Counted from the first letter of the stretch, positions 24,558 through 34,725 are shown. The stretch is DNA of 64,000 nt from an uncultured Bacteroidales bacterium (GCA_937899055.1 CALBPX010000074.1:6559-70558), one strand, 5' to 3'. Notes: generated by a model from the letters alone, not told the origin. Made by a program: numbers and translations.

Positions 24558-27400
24558 TGGACAGCATACAGGTAACAGGGGCAAGAGAGCACAACCTCCG
24601 GGGAATAGATGTTGAGATTCCCAGGGGGCAGTTTGTAGTCATTACCGGAACCAGTGGGAGCGGTAAGTCTTCCTTGGCCTTTGACACCATATATGCCGAG
24701 GGCCAAAGACGCTATATGGAAACCCTGTCGGCTTATGCAAGACAGTTTATAGGTATTCTGGAACGGCCTAAGGTAGAAAGCATTACAGGCTTGAGCCCCA
24801 TCATAGCCATAGAACAGAAGACTACCGGCAACAATCCCCGTTCAACCGTAGGAACAATAACGGAAATCTATGACTTCCTCAGGCTGCTGTACGCAAGAGC
24901 CTCAGATGCCTATTCTCCGGCAACGGGCAAGAAACTGGTCAAATACACGTCTGAACAGATTACCGAACTGATTCTGGAGGATTACCAAAAACAGAAATGC
25001 TATCTGCTGGCTCCTCTGGTAATAGGCCGCAAGGGCCATTACAAAGAACTGTTCGACAGCCTTCTGAAAAAAGGCTATTCCCAGATAAGGATAGACGGGC
25101 AACTTTGCCTTCTGGCCGATGTCAAGCCTCTGGACCGCTACAAGATACATTTCATAGAACTTGTGGTTGACAGAATTATCCCTTCAAGAGAAGACTACAA
25201 GAGAATATATGATTCTGTAAACACCGCCCTTGAAAGAGGAAAGGGAACGGTTGCCATAATCCGTCAGGGAAAGGAAGACGAACCTCTCAGATTCTTTTCC
25301 AAGCATCTCATGGACGCAGATACCGGCGAATCGCTTCCGGAACCGGCCCCGTTCACCTTCTCATTCAACTCGCCCCAGGGAGCCTGTCCTAAATGCAAGG
25401 GCCTGGGGTTCATTACCCGTATAGATATGGAAAGAATCATTCCGGATATGGGCAAGAGCATAAACGGCGGCGGAATTGTTCCAATAGGAAAATACAAAGA
25501 CTCCGACACCTTCAGAATTCTGGAGGCAATGGCAAAAAAGTACGGCTTTTCTTTGAACGCCCCTATCAGGGATCTGCCTGAAGATGTGATGAATATGGTG
25601 CTCTACGGTACGCAGGAACTGTTCCGCGTAAATCTTGCAGACGGAACCCTTCTGGCCTCGTTTCCGGGAGCCGTGGCAAAAATGAGTCATAACGAAGAAG
25701 ACGAAGACTCTTCCTTAAAGAAAAAAGATTCCGTAAAAGAAAGGTTCATAGAAGAACTTCCCTGTCCTGAGTGTGGCGGAACAAGGCTCAGAAAAGAAGC
25801 CCTGTACTTCAAGATTGCCGGCAAAGACATAGCCCAGGTTGCCGCTATGGACATATCTGCCCTGAAAGAATGGATAGAAGGTCTGAGCGGGAAACTGGAC
25901 AGCCGCCAGAACCAGATTGCAAGAGACATAATAAAGGAGCTCAAAGACCGCATAGGCTTCCTCAGCGCCGTGGGGCTCAACTACCTTTCGCTGGACAGGG
26001 GCACACAAACCCTCAGCGGAGGCGAAAGCCAGCGAATCAGGCTGGCTACCCAGATTGGCAGCCGCCTTGTGAACGTACTCTACATTCTGGACGAGCCCAG
26101 CATAGGCCTCCACCAGAGAGACAACATAAAGCTTATAAATTCTCTCAGGAAACTCCGCGATGAAGGCAACTCCGTGATGGTGGTTGAGCACGACTTGGAA
26201 ACGATGCTCAGCGCCGACCGCATAATAGACTTGGGGCCGGGAGCGGGAACAAAGGGAGGGCGTCTGCTGTTCAACCTCACACCCAAGCAGATAGAAGAAA
26301 TGTCCACAGCAAAGATCAGAAAACTCGGAAGTCTTACCGCCGAATATCTGAGAGGGCTCAGAAAGATAGAAGTTCCTTCCGAAAGGCGGAAAGGCAACGG
26401 CAAGTTCTTGGTCTTGAAAGGAGCTACGGGCAACAATCTCAAGAATGTGGATCTGAGGATTCCGCTGGGCTGCCTGGTGGGAGTCAGCGGAGTGAGCGGA
26501 AGCGGAAAATCATCGCTGATTAACCAGACTCTGAAGCCGGCTCTTACAAATCATTTTTACCGGTCGGCCGAGAGGGCGCTGCCTTACAGGACGCTTCAGG
26601 GGGTTGAGAACATAGACAAAGTGATAGTTGTGGATCAGGCTCCTATCGGCCGCACCCCGCGTTCCAATCCTGCAACCTATGTCAATGTTTTTTCAGACAT
26701 AAGAAAACTGTTCGAAAAAACTCCTGATGCCCAAATCAGAGGGTTCAAGTCCGGAAGATTCTCCTTCAACATCAAGGGCGGAAGATGCGAACAGTGCAAG
26801 GGCGCCGGAGTTGAAACCATAGAAATGCATTACCTGCCGAGCGTCTATGTAACCTGCAAGGAGTGCGGCGGCAAACGCTACAATCAGGAAACGCTGGAGG
26901 TAAGGTACAAGGGCAAAAACATCTACGATGTCCTTGAAATGACCATAAGCGAAGCCGCACAATTCTTTGCCTCAATCCCGTCCATTTACCCAAAACTCAA
27001 GGCCCTGGAAGATGTGGGGCTGGGCTATGTAAAACTCGGACAGCCTTCTACCACCCTCAGCGGCGGAGAAAGCCAGAGAGTCAAACTCGCAGCCGAACTT
27101 TCCAGGAAAGAAACCGGAAATTCCCTCTTCCTTCTGGACGAGCCCACCACCGGCCTGCATTTTGAAGACATCAAAGTACTGCTTACGGTTCTTCAGAAGA
27201 TTGTAGATAAAGGAAACTCCATAGTAATCATAGAACATAATCTGGATATCATAAAAAGCGTTGATTACTTGATAGACATGGGCCCCGAGGGCGGAAAGGA
27301 CGGAGGGCTGATCATTGCAGAAGGAACGCCTGAGGAAATTTCTGGCAACAAGCTCAGCGCTACCGGAAAATACCTGAAACAACATTTGAGAAAAATTTGA
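24557..27400 (+). CDS. uvrA: excinuclease ABC subunit A
   Basis: A 947-residue DNA damage-recognition ATPase of nucleotide excision repair. Two ABC modules: Walker A 'TGTSGSGKSSLAFDT' and 'SGVSGSGKSSLIN'; signatures 'TLSGGESQRIRLA' and 'TLSGGESQRVKLA'. Zinc-binding Cys clusters are 'CPKCKGLGFITRID', 'CPECGGTRLRKEAL' and 'CEQCKGAGVETIEMHYLPSVYVTCKECGG' in part. I used the ATG at 24557, overlapping the previous stop, rather than a TTG three bases earlier. Its length is normal. Confidence 0.97.
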   Translation: MDSIQVTGAREHNLRGIDVEIPRGQFVVITGTSGSGKSSLAFDTIYAEGQRRYMETLSAYARQFIGILERPKVESITGLSPIIAIEQKTTGNNPRSTVGTITEIYDFLRLLYARASDAYSPATGKKLVKYTSEQITELILEDYQKQKCYLLAPLVIGRKGHYKELFDSLLKKGYSQIRIDGQLCLLADVKPLDRYKIHFIELVVDRIIPSREDYKRIYDSVNTALERGKGTVAIIRQGKEDEPLRFFSKHLMDADTGESLPEPAPFTFSFNSPQGACPKCKGLGFITRIDMERIIPDMGKSINGGGIVPIGKYKDSDTFRILEAMAKKYGFSLNAPIRDLPEDVMNMVLYGTQELFRVNLADGTLLASFPGAVAKMSHNEEDEDSSLKKKDSVKERFIEELPCPECGGTRLRKEALYFKIAGKDIAQVAAMDISALKEWIEGLSGKLDSRQNQIARDIIKELKDRIGFLSAVGLNYLSLDRGTQTLSGGESQRIRLATQIGSRLVNVLYILDEPSIGLHQRDNIKLINSLRKLRDEGNSVMVVEHDLETMLSADRIIDLGPGAGTKGGRLLFNLTPKQIEEMSTAKIRKLGSLTAEYLRGLRKIEVPSERRKGNGKFLVLKGATGNNLKNVDLRIPLGCLVGVSGVSGSGKSSLINQTLKPALTNHFYRSAERALPYRTLQGVENIDKVIVVDQAPIGRTPRSNPATYVNVFSDIRKLFEKTPDAQIRGFKSGRFSFNIKGGRCEQCKGAGVETIEMHYLPSVYVTCKECGGKRYNQETLEVRYKGKNIYDVLEMTISEAAQFFASIPSIYPKLKALEDVGLGYVKLGQPSTTLSGGESQRVKLAAELSRKETGNSLFLLDEPTTGLHFEDIKVLLTVLQKIVDKGNSIVIIEHNLDIIKSVDYLIDMGPEGGKDGGLIIAEGTPEEISGNKLSATGKYLKQHLRKI

Positions 27401-27404
27401 CGAT

Positions 27405-29096
27405 ATGGAAAAGATAAGAGTTTACTGCACCAACAACAGACAGTATTATGAACTTGAGCCGCGAACCACTCTCAAGCAGCTTCTGGACATCATGGACTAT
27501 GACTGGAAAGGCATGACGCCTCTGGCCGCCTACGTAAACCATGACCTCAAGGAACTGGGTTTTGACCTTTATTTTGCGGCAACCGTAACCTTCCTCACAT
27601 ACGAAGACGAAGACGGCCGGAGATGCTACTTCCGCTCCGTGGATTTTCTTTGCCAGAAAGCTGTTCACGAACTCTTTCCGGACCGCATTCTGTGTTTTGA
27701 CTACCATCTTCCGAACGGCCAGTACGGAGAACTCAGGAAAAGAGAAGATTTTTCCCAGACCGTTCCCATGACCGAAAAAGAGCTCGGGGCCCTGAAGAAG
27801 AGAATGTGGGAACTGGTAAAACAGGACATCCCCTTTGTAAAGACAAAAACGACCAATGCCGAGGCCGTGAAACTTTTCCTTTCACATGGTCAGACATCCA
27901 AGGCCAAGCTTGCCGAAACCGTGGGCAACTTCTTTGTAACTCTTTACTATCTTGATGGTTATGGCGACTATTTCTACGGCCCTCTGGTTGCGTCCACAGG
28001 CTACCTTGACAGATGGAGGATAGCCCTTTACAGCGAGGGATTCTGCCTCCAGTCGCCGGAGCCGGTCCGCCCGTTCAATATCCCCGAACAGAAATACCAG
28101 AAAAAGCTGGCGGAGATTTTTGAAGAGAACAGCAACTGGTGCAACATCATAGGAGCAAGAGATATAGCTACTATAAACGAAGCCATCAACAAGGGCTATG
28201 GCAACATGGTAATATCGCTTGCCGAGGCTCTGCATGAAAAGAAATATTCCATCATCGCCGATAAAATAGGAGAGAGAAGAAAAGATGTCAAACTCGTTCT
28301 GATAGCAGGCCCTTCGTCCAGCGGAAAAACCACAACCTCCAAGAGGATTGCCTTGCAGATGAAAGTTCTGGGGCTCAACCCTATACTTATGGGAATGGAC
28401 GATTATTTCGTGGACCGCGAACAAACTCCCAAAGACGAAAACGGAGACTATGATTTTGAAAGCGTACATGCACTCAACCTGGATATGCTCAACGAGCATC
28501 TGGGCAAGCTGTTTGCCGGAGAAGAGGTAACTCTTCCAAAGTTTGACTTCACCACCGGAAAAGGCTCGCTGACAGGACCCACAATCCGCCTCAACAAAGA
28601 CGATGTGCTGGTTATGGAAGGCATTCATGCACTCAACCCCCTGCTTACGGAAAGGCTTGAAGCAGACTGCAAGTTCAAGGTGTTTGTTTCTGCCTTGACT
28701 TCGCTCTCCATAGACGAAAACAGCTACATTTCCACCACAGACAACCGCAAGCTCAGAAGAATGGTAAGAGACTTCAATTTCAGGGGTTACAGTGCGGAGG
28801 AAACCATAGGCCGATGGCCCAGCGTAGTAAGGGGCGAAAAGCGGAACATCTTTCCACATCAGGAAAATGCAGACATCATGTTCAATTCCTTCCTGCTGTA
28901 CGAGTTTCCGCTGCTCAAATACTATGCAGAGCCGCTGCTCAGAAGAATTTCTCCTATGAGCCCGGTCTATGCGGAAAGCCTGAGGCTGATAAACTTCCTC
29001 AGCCGCATAGTTTCACTCAATCCGGAAGAACAGAAGGCCATTCCGCCCACTTCCGTAATGAGAGAATTCATCGGCAACAGCACATTTACCTATTAG
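27405..29096 (+). CDS. TGS-domain nucleoside (uridine-type) kinase
   Basis: A 563-residue fusion. The N-terminal ~60 residues resemble a TGS/ubiquitin-like domain. The middle part resembles the threonyl-tRNA synthetase second additional domain ('NHDLKELGFDL', 'CFDYHLPNGQYG'). The C-terminal ~290 residues are a phosphoribulokinase/uridine-kinase P-loop domain with 'LIAGPSSSGKTTTSKRIALQ' and 'MDDYFVDREQTPKDENGDYDFE' in part. The architecture is common in Bacteroidota and Firmicutes and is annotated as nucleoside kinase; the true substrate is not known to me. It starts 4 bases after uvrA. Confidence 0.88.
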   Translation: MEKIRVYCTNNRQYYELEPRTTLKQLLDIMDYDWKGMTPLAAYVNHDLKELGFDLYFAATVTFLTYEDEDGRRCYFRSVDFLCQKAVHELFPDRILCFDYHLPNGQYGELRKREDFSQTVPMTEKELGALKKRMWELVKQDIPFVKTKTTNAEAVKLFLSHGQTSKAKLAETVGNFFVTLYYLDGYGDYFYGPLVASTGYLDRWRIALYSEGFCLQSPEPVRPFNIPEQKYQKKLAEIFEENSNWCNIIGARDIATINEAINKGYGNMVISLAEALHEKKYSIIADKIGERRKDVKLVLIAGPSSSGKTTTSKRIALQMKVLGLNPILMGMDDYFVDREQTPKDENGDYDFESVHALNLDMLNEHLGKLFAGEEVTLPKFDFTTGKGSLTGPTIRLNKDDVLVMEGIHALNPLLTERLEADCKFKVFVSALTSLSIDENSYISTTDNRKLRRMVRDFNFRGYSAEETIGRWPSVVRGEKRNIFPHQENADIMFNSFLLYEFPLLKYYAEPLLRRISPMSPVYAESLRLINFLSRIVSLNPEEQKAIPPTSVMREFIGNSTFTY

Positions 29097-29097
29097 G

Positions 29098-31272
29098 CTA
29101 TCTGCCGGTGTCCTTTATCAACTTAGCTATAAGAGTGTTCAGAGAGTCTGCCCCGAGCAGGCTCTCGAGGTTTACATGAATGCGGTAATTCCAGAGTGGG
29201 ACTTTTCCGTTTCCGTTTTGCAAAGTTTCGGAATAAGGAAAACGGCTGCGGAGCCTATTGCTGAGGCTGAGCCAATCCTGAAGGGGCAAGATGGCAAACA
29301 TTCCACCTTCTTCCAAAGTGCCTTCTGCCTCGGCGATACATTCCTCAACGGTAGCATCGAAATATGTCCGCTTTTTGTCTTCCGACTTGAAAACCAGTGT
29401 TTTGTTTCTTTCGCCGAGCCACATTCTGAGGGTGCTTAAAACCGGATTGCTGGAGCGTACCACACTCAGATAAGGAGCCTCTGTGCCCTCCTGGCGGTAA
29501 AAATCCGGAAGCAGCCTCAGGCTCTCCCAGCCTGAGGCCCAGACCATCATGTTTGAAGCAGCCAGAATCTGAGGTATCATCTTACGGTATAACGGCTCGT
29601 CCTCCGGCATGTAGGGAACCTCTTTGGAAATGCTGTAGATATCAAGATACCAGCTCATTACCCTTATCCTCTTCTTCCACCACATAAAGCTTTCGGCATC
29701 CAAGGCCTTCCAGTCATAGGCGGCAAAACCGTCTGGGTCAACTCCCTTGAAAAGATGCGGAAACTTCCAGCAATCTACACTGAAAGGAACAACCTTCATC
29801 TGAAGTTCGCCTTTTAGGGCTATGCCTTTGCCATGAGCATACTTCATGACTTGGTCCAGCTGACGGAAAAGATGGAACTGAAGCCAGATATGGAACTGGG
29901 TCTTATTATGAATGATTTGAACGGTCTCCCAGCTGAGTTTGCCCAACACGGAATGGGCTGCGGCAAAAGTCCGGCTGAGACGGCGGTTGCCGAACGCCAC
30001 GCTCAAATCTTCTGAGTAAGTGCCGAAAGCCTCCCACTTGCTGAAATCGGCCGTTTTGTACAGGTCTCTAAGGGCACAGAACAGTGCATAGGCATATACC
30101 CAGTCTCTGTGTTCGTTGAGGAAAGTGTAATAGTCTGGATGGGCCTCGTCTTTCTTGCCCCTTTCCAGAAACAGGGCCTCCAAGTATTTTTTCTTGAAAT
30201 AGTAGAGGTCTTCATAGTCAACCGTAGCACGGCGGTTCAGAGATTTGATTTCCCTCTGCGCCTCCTTTTCTTTCTGAGGATCGGCAAGCGGACCTATTTC
30301 TCTCAGCGATAGCAGCAACGGATTGATACCCAGCGAACTGACTGCTCTGTACGGAGAGGAGTCCCTGCCGGTAAAGGTCTGAGCCGTTTCGTTGAGAGGA
30401 AATATTTCCACAACCTTCATTCCGGTTTTTTCGGCCCAATCTACAAGCAGTTTCAAATCCAGAATTTCGCCGCAACCGCCGCTCTGGCTGCTCCTCAGGG
30501 CGGAAACCGGAATGCCGCATCCGGCAAATTTTCTGAATACCGGAGGAAACTTCACCTGCGAATGTTCCTTTATGAATGTTTCGTTGCGGCCTATTTCCGG
30601 AATTGCCAGCTCTCTTGCAGCATCATCCGACAGAGTTTCAAAAACATATTCGCCGGTAACATCGTTGACCATGGCAAACTTGTACTTCCAGACCTGCCCC
30701 TTACATTCCAGGGTAGAAAAACTGGCTATCCACTTCAAGCCTTTAAGCCGGGCCATCTTTACACCGTGTTCGGGTTTCCACGAACCCAGCCTCTTGCCTT
30801 CTCCGCAGAGCACTATTCTGCAATCTCTCGGAACGTTAGGCACCACCGCCCTGATTATCAGTTCGTTGTTTTCGTTATGGATTTGGGTGTAAGGAGCGTA
30901 TGAAGTGCCGTAGAGGACATGGGCAAACGGGTCAGTCAGAAACGGGGCTTCCTCCGTATATTCCTGCCAATGATCCACGCTTTCTATTTTTGTGGTGGCG
31001 GAGTTCAGGGCAATTCTCCTTCCACCTCCGACCTCGTAGGTAAGGGTTCCGTCCTGGCTCTTTACAAAATACTTATAACGCAGCACCCTCTCTTTCAGGG
31101 AGTCAAACTGGAGCCTTGCTTCCCAAAGGGTTTCGCCCGCCGCATTGCAGCCTGCGCTGCTCATTCTAAAGGCCTTGTCCGGATAATAATTCCCCAGGAC
31201 GCTGGAGGCGCCGGTAATGTAAACCTCGTCTCCGGCTTTTGTATTTACCCTTACCCTGAAATAGATGTTCAT
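29098..31272 (-). CDS. GH77 4-alpha-glucanotransferase homologue with lost catalytic residues
   Basis: A 724-residue protein with two starch-binding CBM20-like domains (residues ~1-105 and ~125-235) and a GH77 barrel from ~260 on ('GIPVSALRSSQSGGCGEILDLKLLVDWA' in part). In active Bacteroidota MalQ the nucleophile lies in RIDH; the aligned segment here is 'SISK' (Ser549). The transition-state Asp of 'STHD' is Val611 in 'SSNPVLSTLR'. The acid/base Glu may survive in 'WESLRLLP'. The protein is also shorter than usual (about 890 residues, from memory). It reads as an intact but catalytically dead starch-binding relative. Its start overlaps the flippase-like gene stop (ATGA). Confidence 0.8.
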   Translation of the reverse strand: MNIYFRVRVNTKAGDEVYITGASSVLGNYYPDKAFRMSSAGCNAAGETLWEARLQFDSLKERVLRYKYFVKSQDGTLTYEVGGGRRIALNSATTKIESVDHWQEYTEEAPFLTDPFAHVLYGTSYAPYTQIHNENNELIIRAVVPNVPRDCRIVLCGEGKRLGSWKPEHGVKMARLKGLKWIASFSTLECKGQVWKYKFAMVNDVTGEYVFETLSDDAARELAIPEIGRNETFIKEHSQVKFPPVFRKFAGCGIPVSALRSSQSGGCGEILDLKLLVDWAEKTGMKVVEIFPLNETAQTFTGRDSSPYRAVSSLGINPLLLSLREIGPLADPQKEKEAQREIKSLNRRATVDYEDLYYFKKKYLEALFLERGKKDEAHPDYYTFLNEHRDWVYAYALFCALRDLYKTADFSKWEAFGTYSEDLSVAFGNRRLSRTFAAAHSVLGKLSWETVQIIHNKTQFHIWLQFHLFRQLDQVMKYAHGKGIALKGELQMKVVPFSVDCWKFPHLFKGVDPDGFAAYDWKALDAESFMWWKKRIRVMSWYLDIYSISKEVPYMPEDEPLYRKMIPQILAASNMMVWASGWESLRLLPDFYRQEGTEAPYLSVVRSSNPVLSTLRMWLGERNKTLVFKSEDKKRTYFDATVEECIAEAEGTLEEGGMFAILPLQDWLSLSNRLRSRFPYSETLQNGNGKVPLWNYRIHVNLESLLGADSLNTLIAKLIKDTGR

Positions 31273-32294
31273 GGCTCAGCGAGTTTTCTTTTTTTGAATG
31301 TATAGACCACCAGCGACACGGCCCCTGTCAGAATCATTATGGCAGCCTGAGACTCGTGGCTGATTGTAGCAAAGACAACACCGTCGTTCCAGTCAACGGC
31401 GTAAATCTGCGAAGCAGCCAGTGCCATGATGAAATGGTAGGCTCCTATGCCGCCCTGCACCGGAACCACCCATCCCAGACTGCCTACCACCATCAGGAAC
31501 AAGGCGTCCTTCCACCCCAGGCCGGCAAGAACCGGAAAGGCTTTTATGGTAAAGAGGCTGGTGGCAAAAAAACTCCCCCACAAAAGAACCGTAAGCAGCA
31601 GAAACAGCCATTTGCGCTTCATCTTGAGGGCTGCCTTCATCCCATGCCACATGTTTGAAAGAAAGCCTACAATCTTGCCTCCGGCCTTGGTCTTTGAAAG
31701 TCTTTTACGGAAAACAAATATCAAGATTGCCGCCACAACTACTGCCGCAATAATGGCAAGAAAGACAAGCATGGAAGAAGAGTTCACCTTACCGCTTGCC
31801 GGGTCTATCATGTTGTTCTTGAAGAATTCTCCGAAATCGTTCCAGCAGACGGCTGCAAAGACTATCGTGATAAAAATAAGACATATAAGGTCCCAGGCCC
31901 TTTCGGCCACTACGGTTCCCACGGCTCCCTCAAAAGTTGTGTCTTTCTTGAGGGTCGAAACCACTCCGCAGCGCACAATTTCGCCAATTCTCGGAAATGC
32001 AAAGTTTGCAAGATTCCCTATTGTAACTCCATGATAGGAAACTCCTACAGAAGACTGGGGGTCTATCTGTGAAAGCATCATCTTCCACCGTGCGCCCCTG
32101 ATCAGAAACTCCGCCACGCCTACCGCCATGGCCATAATTATCCATATCCAGCGGCACTGGCCCAGAGACTGGATGAACTCCTTCCAGCTCAGACCCCTGA
32201 AGCTGTAGTACAGAAGCACCAGAGCCAGCGCCAGCATAAGTATATACTGTATTATGTTTTTGGCAGAAAACCTTTTTTGTCTTTGGGCCTGCAT
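31269..32294 (-). CDS. lysylphosphatidylglycerol synthase transmembrane-region (flippase-like) protein
   Basis: A 341-residue integral membrane protein of the UPF0104/LPG-synthase-TM family, with about eight helices and no aminoacyl-transferase domain. Landmarks are 'EFLIRGARWKMMLS', 'VGNLANFAFPRIGEIVRCG' in part ('GNLANFAFPRIGEIVRCGVV'), 'VVAERAWDLICLI', and 'VPVQGGIGAYHFIMALA'. Relatives move lipids or lipid-linked sugars across membranes. It shares an ATGA overlap with the GH77 homologue, so the two are translated together; the reason is not evident. Confidence 0.88.
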   Translation of the reverse strand: MQAQRQKRFSAKNIIQYILMLALALVLLYYSFRGLSWKEFIQSLGQCRWIWIIMAMAVGVAEFLIRGARWKMMLSQIDPQSSVGVSYHGVTIGNLANFAFPRIGEIVRCGVVSTLKKDTTFEGAVGTVVAERAWDLICLIFITIVFAAVCWNDFGEFFKNNMIDPASGKVNSSSMLVFLAIIAAVVVAAILIFVFRKRLSKTKAGGKIVGFLSNMWHGMKAALKMKRKWLFLLLTVLLWGSFFATSLFTIKAFPVLAGLGWKDALFLMVVGSLGWVVPVQGGIGAYHFIMALAASQIYAVDWNDGVVFATISHESQAAIMILTGAVSLVVYTFKKRKLAEP

Positions 32295-32316
32295 AAACTC
32301 TTTTTTTGGAGGAGAA

Positions 32317-32324
32317 CAAATTTA
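32317..32324 (-). promoter_or_regulatory. Bacteroidota -7 box for the flippase-like/GH77 operon
   Basis: TAAATTTG on the minus strand, 23 bases before the start codon at 32294. No exact -33 element. Confidence 0.4.
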
Positions 32325-32338
32325 CGCAAAATAAATGA

Positions 32339-32346
32339 TACCTTTG
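32339..32346 (+). promoter_or_regulatory. Bacteroidota -7 box for the PfkB kinase
   Basis: TACCTTTG fits TAnnTTTG, 31 bases before the start codon. It is divergent from the minus-strand box at 32317. Confidence 0.4.
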
Positions 32347-32377
32347 TAAACGAGCAAATTTTGAAAGACCATCATCA

Positions 32378-33367
32378 ATGAAATCTCTGATAGGAATAGG
32401 AAATGCACTAACCGACATACTGGTTGTTGTAGATGACGCTTCTATTTTGAAACAATACCGCCTGCCGGAAGGCAGCATGAACTGGGTGGATGCCCAAACC
32501 GCTGCCGACATCTGGAATCAGATAAAGGACATGAAACTTCACATAGCTCCGGGGGGCAGTACCGCCAACACCATAAAAGGGGCTGCAAAACTTGGACTGA
32601 AAACCTCCTTTGTAGGAATGGTAGGCGATGACCAGCTGGGCAATATATTCAACGATGCACAGAAAGCCTGCGGAATAAAGCCGCAACTCCTCACGGGCAG
32701 TCAGACCAGCGGCCGCTCCATGGTTTTTGTAACCCCGCCCTCCGGAGAACGCACTTTTGCCAACTTCATGGGAGCAACTCTGGAACTGGGAGCCCATGAC
32801 ATCAAGGAAAGCTTCTTCAAAGACTACGACATCCTTCATATTGAGGGTTATCTGGTTCAGAATCACGACCTTGTAAGAAAGGTAGCTCAGGTGGGCAAAA
32901 AACTCGGAAAGACAATTTCCATAGATTTGGCCAGCTACAATGTTGTTGAAAGCAATTATGGTTTCCTCCACGAAATCGTAGAAAATTATGTAGATATAGT
33001 TTTTGCCAACGAACACGAAGCCAAGGCATTTACGGGCAAGGCTCCCCGCGAGGCACTGGAAAGCATTGCCAAGATATGCGAAGTTGCCGTAGTCAAAGTA
33101 GGCGCAAAAGGTTCTCTGATTAAAAGCGGCAACACGGTCTGCGAGGTAGAACCGGTAAAAGCCCACGCCATAGACACTACCGGCGCCGGGGATATGTATG
33201 CGGCAGGCTTCCTGTACGGCTATGCCAATGGTTTTCCTCTTGAGATATGCGGAAAGACCGGCTCCATAGTTTCTTCTGAAGTTGTCCGTATTCTGGGTAC
33301 CGACATACAGGAAGAAGTCTGGGCTCAGATCAGAGAAACCGTTTCCGGAATGAGCCCCAAGAACTGA
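32378..33367 (+). CDS. PfkB-family sugar/nucleoside kinase (adenosine-kinase-like)
   Basis: A 329-residue ribokinase-fold kinase. The N-terminus 'GIGNALTDILV', the substrate loop 'APGGSTANTIKGAAKLG', the lid segment 'TSFVGMVGDDQLG', and the catalytic 'IDTTGAGDMYAAGFLYGYANG' in part (anion hole GAGD) are complete. It most resembles the adenosine-kinase branch found in Bacteroidota; the substrate is not proven. It is followed after 7 bases by the histidine kinase. Confidence 0.9.
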   Translation: MKSLIGIGNALTDILVVVDDASILKQYRLPEGSMNWVDAQTAADIWNQIKDMKLHIAPGGSTANTIKGAAKLGLKTSFVGMVGDDQLGNIFNDAQKACGIKPQLLTGSQTSGRSMVFVTPPSGERTFANFMGATLELGAHDIKESFFKDYDILHIEGYLVQNHDLVRKVAQVGKKLGKTISIDLASYNVVESNYGFLHEIVENYVDIVFANEHEAKAFTGKAPREALESIAKICEVAVVKVGAKGSLIKSGNTVCEVEPVKAHAIDTTGAGDMYAAGFLYGYANGFPLEICGKTGSIVSSEVVRILGTDIQEEVWAQIRETVSGMSPKN

Positions 33368-33374
33368 TTTTTGG

Positions 33375-34706
33375 ATGAAGAATTATCTGAAAATATTGGC
33401 TGTCATTGCCGCAGTTGCCCTTCTTCCGTTGCAGTATGTCCTGCTTGTCAGGGTTTACAACTCCATGGAAAAGAACCTTCATGCAACCGTGGATGAATGT
33501 TTCCGCGATGCAGTTGAGCAGGAGGCAATGATGCGCTTCCATGCCTTGATGGACACTTCCTCCACCTATTCGTTCACCTATTCCGGAGGCAGCGTACTTT
33601 TGGGAATCGGCGATATCTTGGAACGTGAAGGCAGCCATACAGACTTTGACACCCTGAGAAACCTGTTTGCCCTCAACCTTGCCGAAAAGGAACTCCAAGG
33701 CCTGAGTTTCAGTTTCCGGCAAACCCAGAACGATACCTCCGTATTTCATACAGCAGATGATTTCCTGAACGATCCGCTTGCAGAAAAGGCCTCTTTTTCA
33801 AGACTTTCTACACACATCGTTCCAACATCCTCAGATTTGACCGAGGGAGTGGTTGCCATAATAACCAACCCCTACAGCGCCATACTTCCTAACCTGAAGA
33901 TGCTAATCATCTTTTCCTTCCTGATAGCCTTGTTTGTAATTTTCTGTCTTTGGATGATGATCCGCACCCTGAGCAAGGTGAACTTCATCAACAACCTCAG
34001 GAAAGACCATACATACGCCATGATTCACGACATGAAGACACCTCTGTCTTCAATAATGATAATCGCTGAGGATTTCAAAGACAACCCAAAGATAAATTCA
34101 GACGAGGAACTGGCTGTACAGCTGAAAATTCTGGATGAGGAGTGCAGCCATCTGAACCGCATCTGCGACAAGGTCATAAATGTTGCCAAGGTGGAAAACA
34201 AAAAACTCAGGTTCGTTTATGAAAAAATAGACCTTGAAAAGTTCTTCAGCGATGTAAAAGTCCGCCTACAAGCACTTTATCCGGATGAGGCACAAGACGT
34301 TCCTTCCAAAAAGACGGTGGCTTTCAGCTACGACCTCTCCCAGGAAAAGACTCTGATAGCAGACCGCCTGTACCTGACGGAAATCATAGACAACCTGATA
34401 GACAATTCCATAAAGTATTCGGGGCCGGCGGTGCAGATAGATGTCAGAAGCGTTCAGAAAGGCAAGATTACAGAACTCAGGCTGAAAGACAATGGCTCCG
34501 GCTTTTCAAAGGAGGCCTCAAAACGCCTGTTCAAAAAGTTTGAACGAGGAGAGAACACCGTAGGCATTTCCGGCCACGGAATAGGTCTGAACTATGTATA
34601 TAGGCTCATGAAATTCTTTGGCGGCTATGTAAGGATAGAAAGCCGTGAAGGCTTGTTTACGGAGGTCATTCTGGGCTTCCCGTCTAAAAGGCAATACGAT
34701 ATTTAA
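33375..34706 (+). CDS. two-component sensor histidine kinase
   Basis: A 443-residue inner-membrane kinase. The first transmembrane helix lies near residues 5-25 and the second near 178-200, enclosing a ~150-residue periplasmic sensor with no recognised fold. The H-box is 'AMIHDMKTPLSSIMII', the N-box 'IIDNLIDNSIKYSG', G1 'LKDNGSGFSKEA', and G2 'GISGHGIGLNYVYRLM'. It pairs with the response regulator starting 20 bases after its stop. The signal is unknown. A motif copy lies just after the H-box at 34062. Confidence 0.94.
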   Translation: MKNYLKILAVIAAVALLPLQYVLLVRVYNSMEKNLHATVDECFRDAVEQEAMMRFHALMDTSSTYSFTYSGGSVLLGIGDILEREGSHTDFDTLRNLFALNLAEKELQGLSFSFRQTQNDTSVFHTADDFLNDPLAEKASFSRLSTHIVPTSSDLTEGVVAIITNPYSAILPNLKMLIIFSFLIALFVIFCLWMMIRTLSKVNFINNLRKDHTYAMIHDMKTPLSSIMIIAEDFKDNPKINSDEELAVQLKILDEECSHLNRICDKVINVAKVENKKLRFVYEKIDLEKFFSDVKVRLQALYPDEAQDVPSKKTVAFSYDLSQEKTLIADRLYLTEIIDNLIDNSIKYSGPAVQIDVRSVQKGKITELRLKDNGSGFSKEASKRLFKKFERGENTVGISGHGIGLNYVYRLMKFFGGYVRIESREGLFTEVILGFPSKRQYDI

Positions 34707-34725
34707 GGTAACTGAATTTTGGAAT

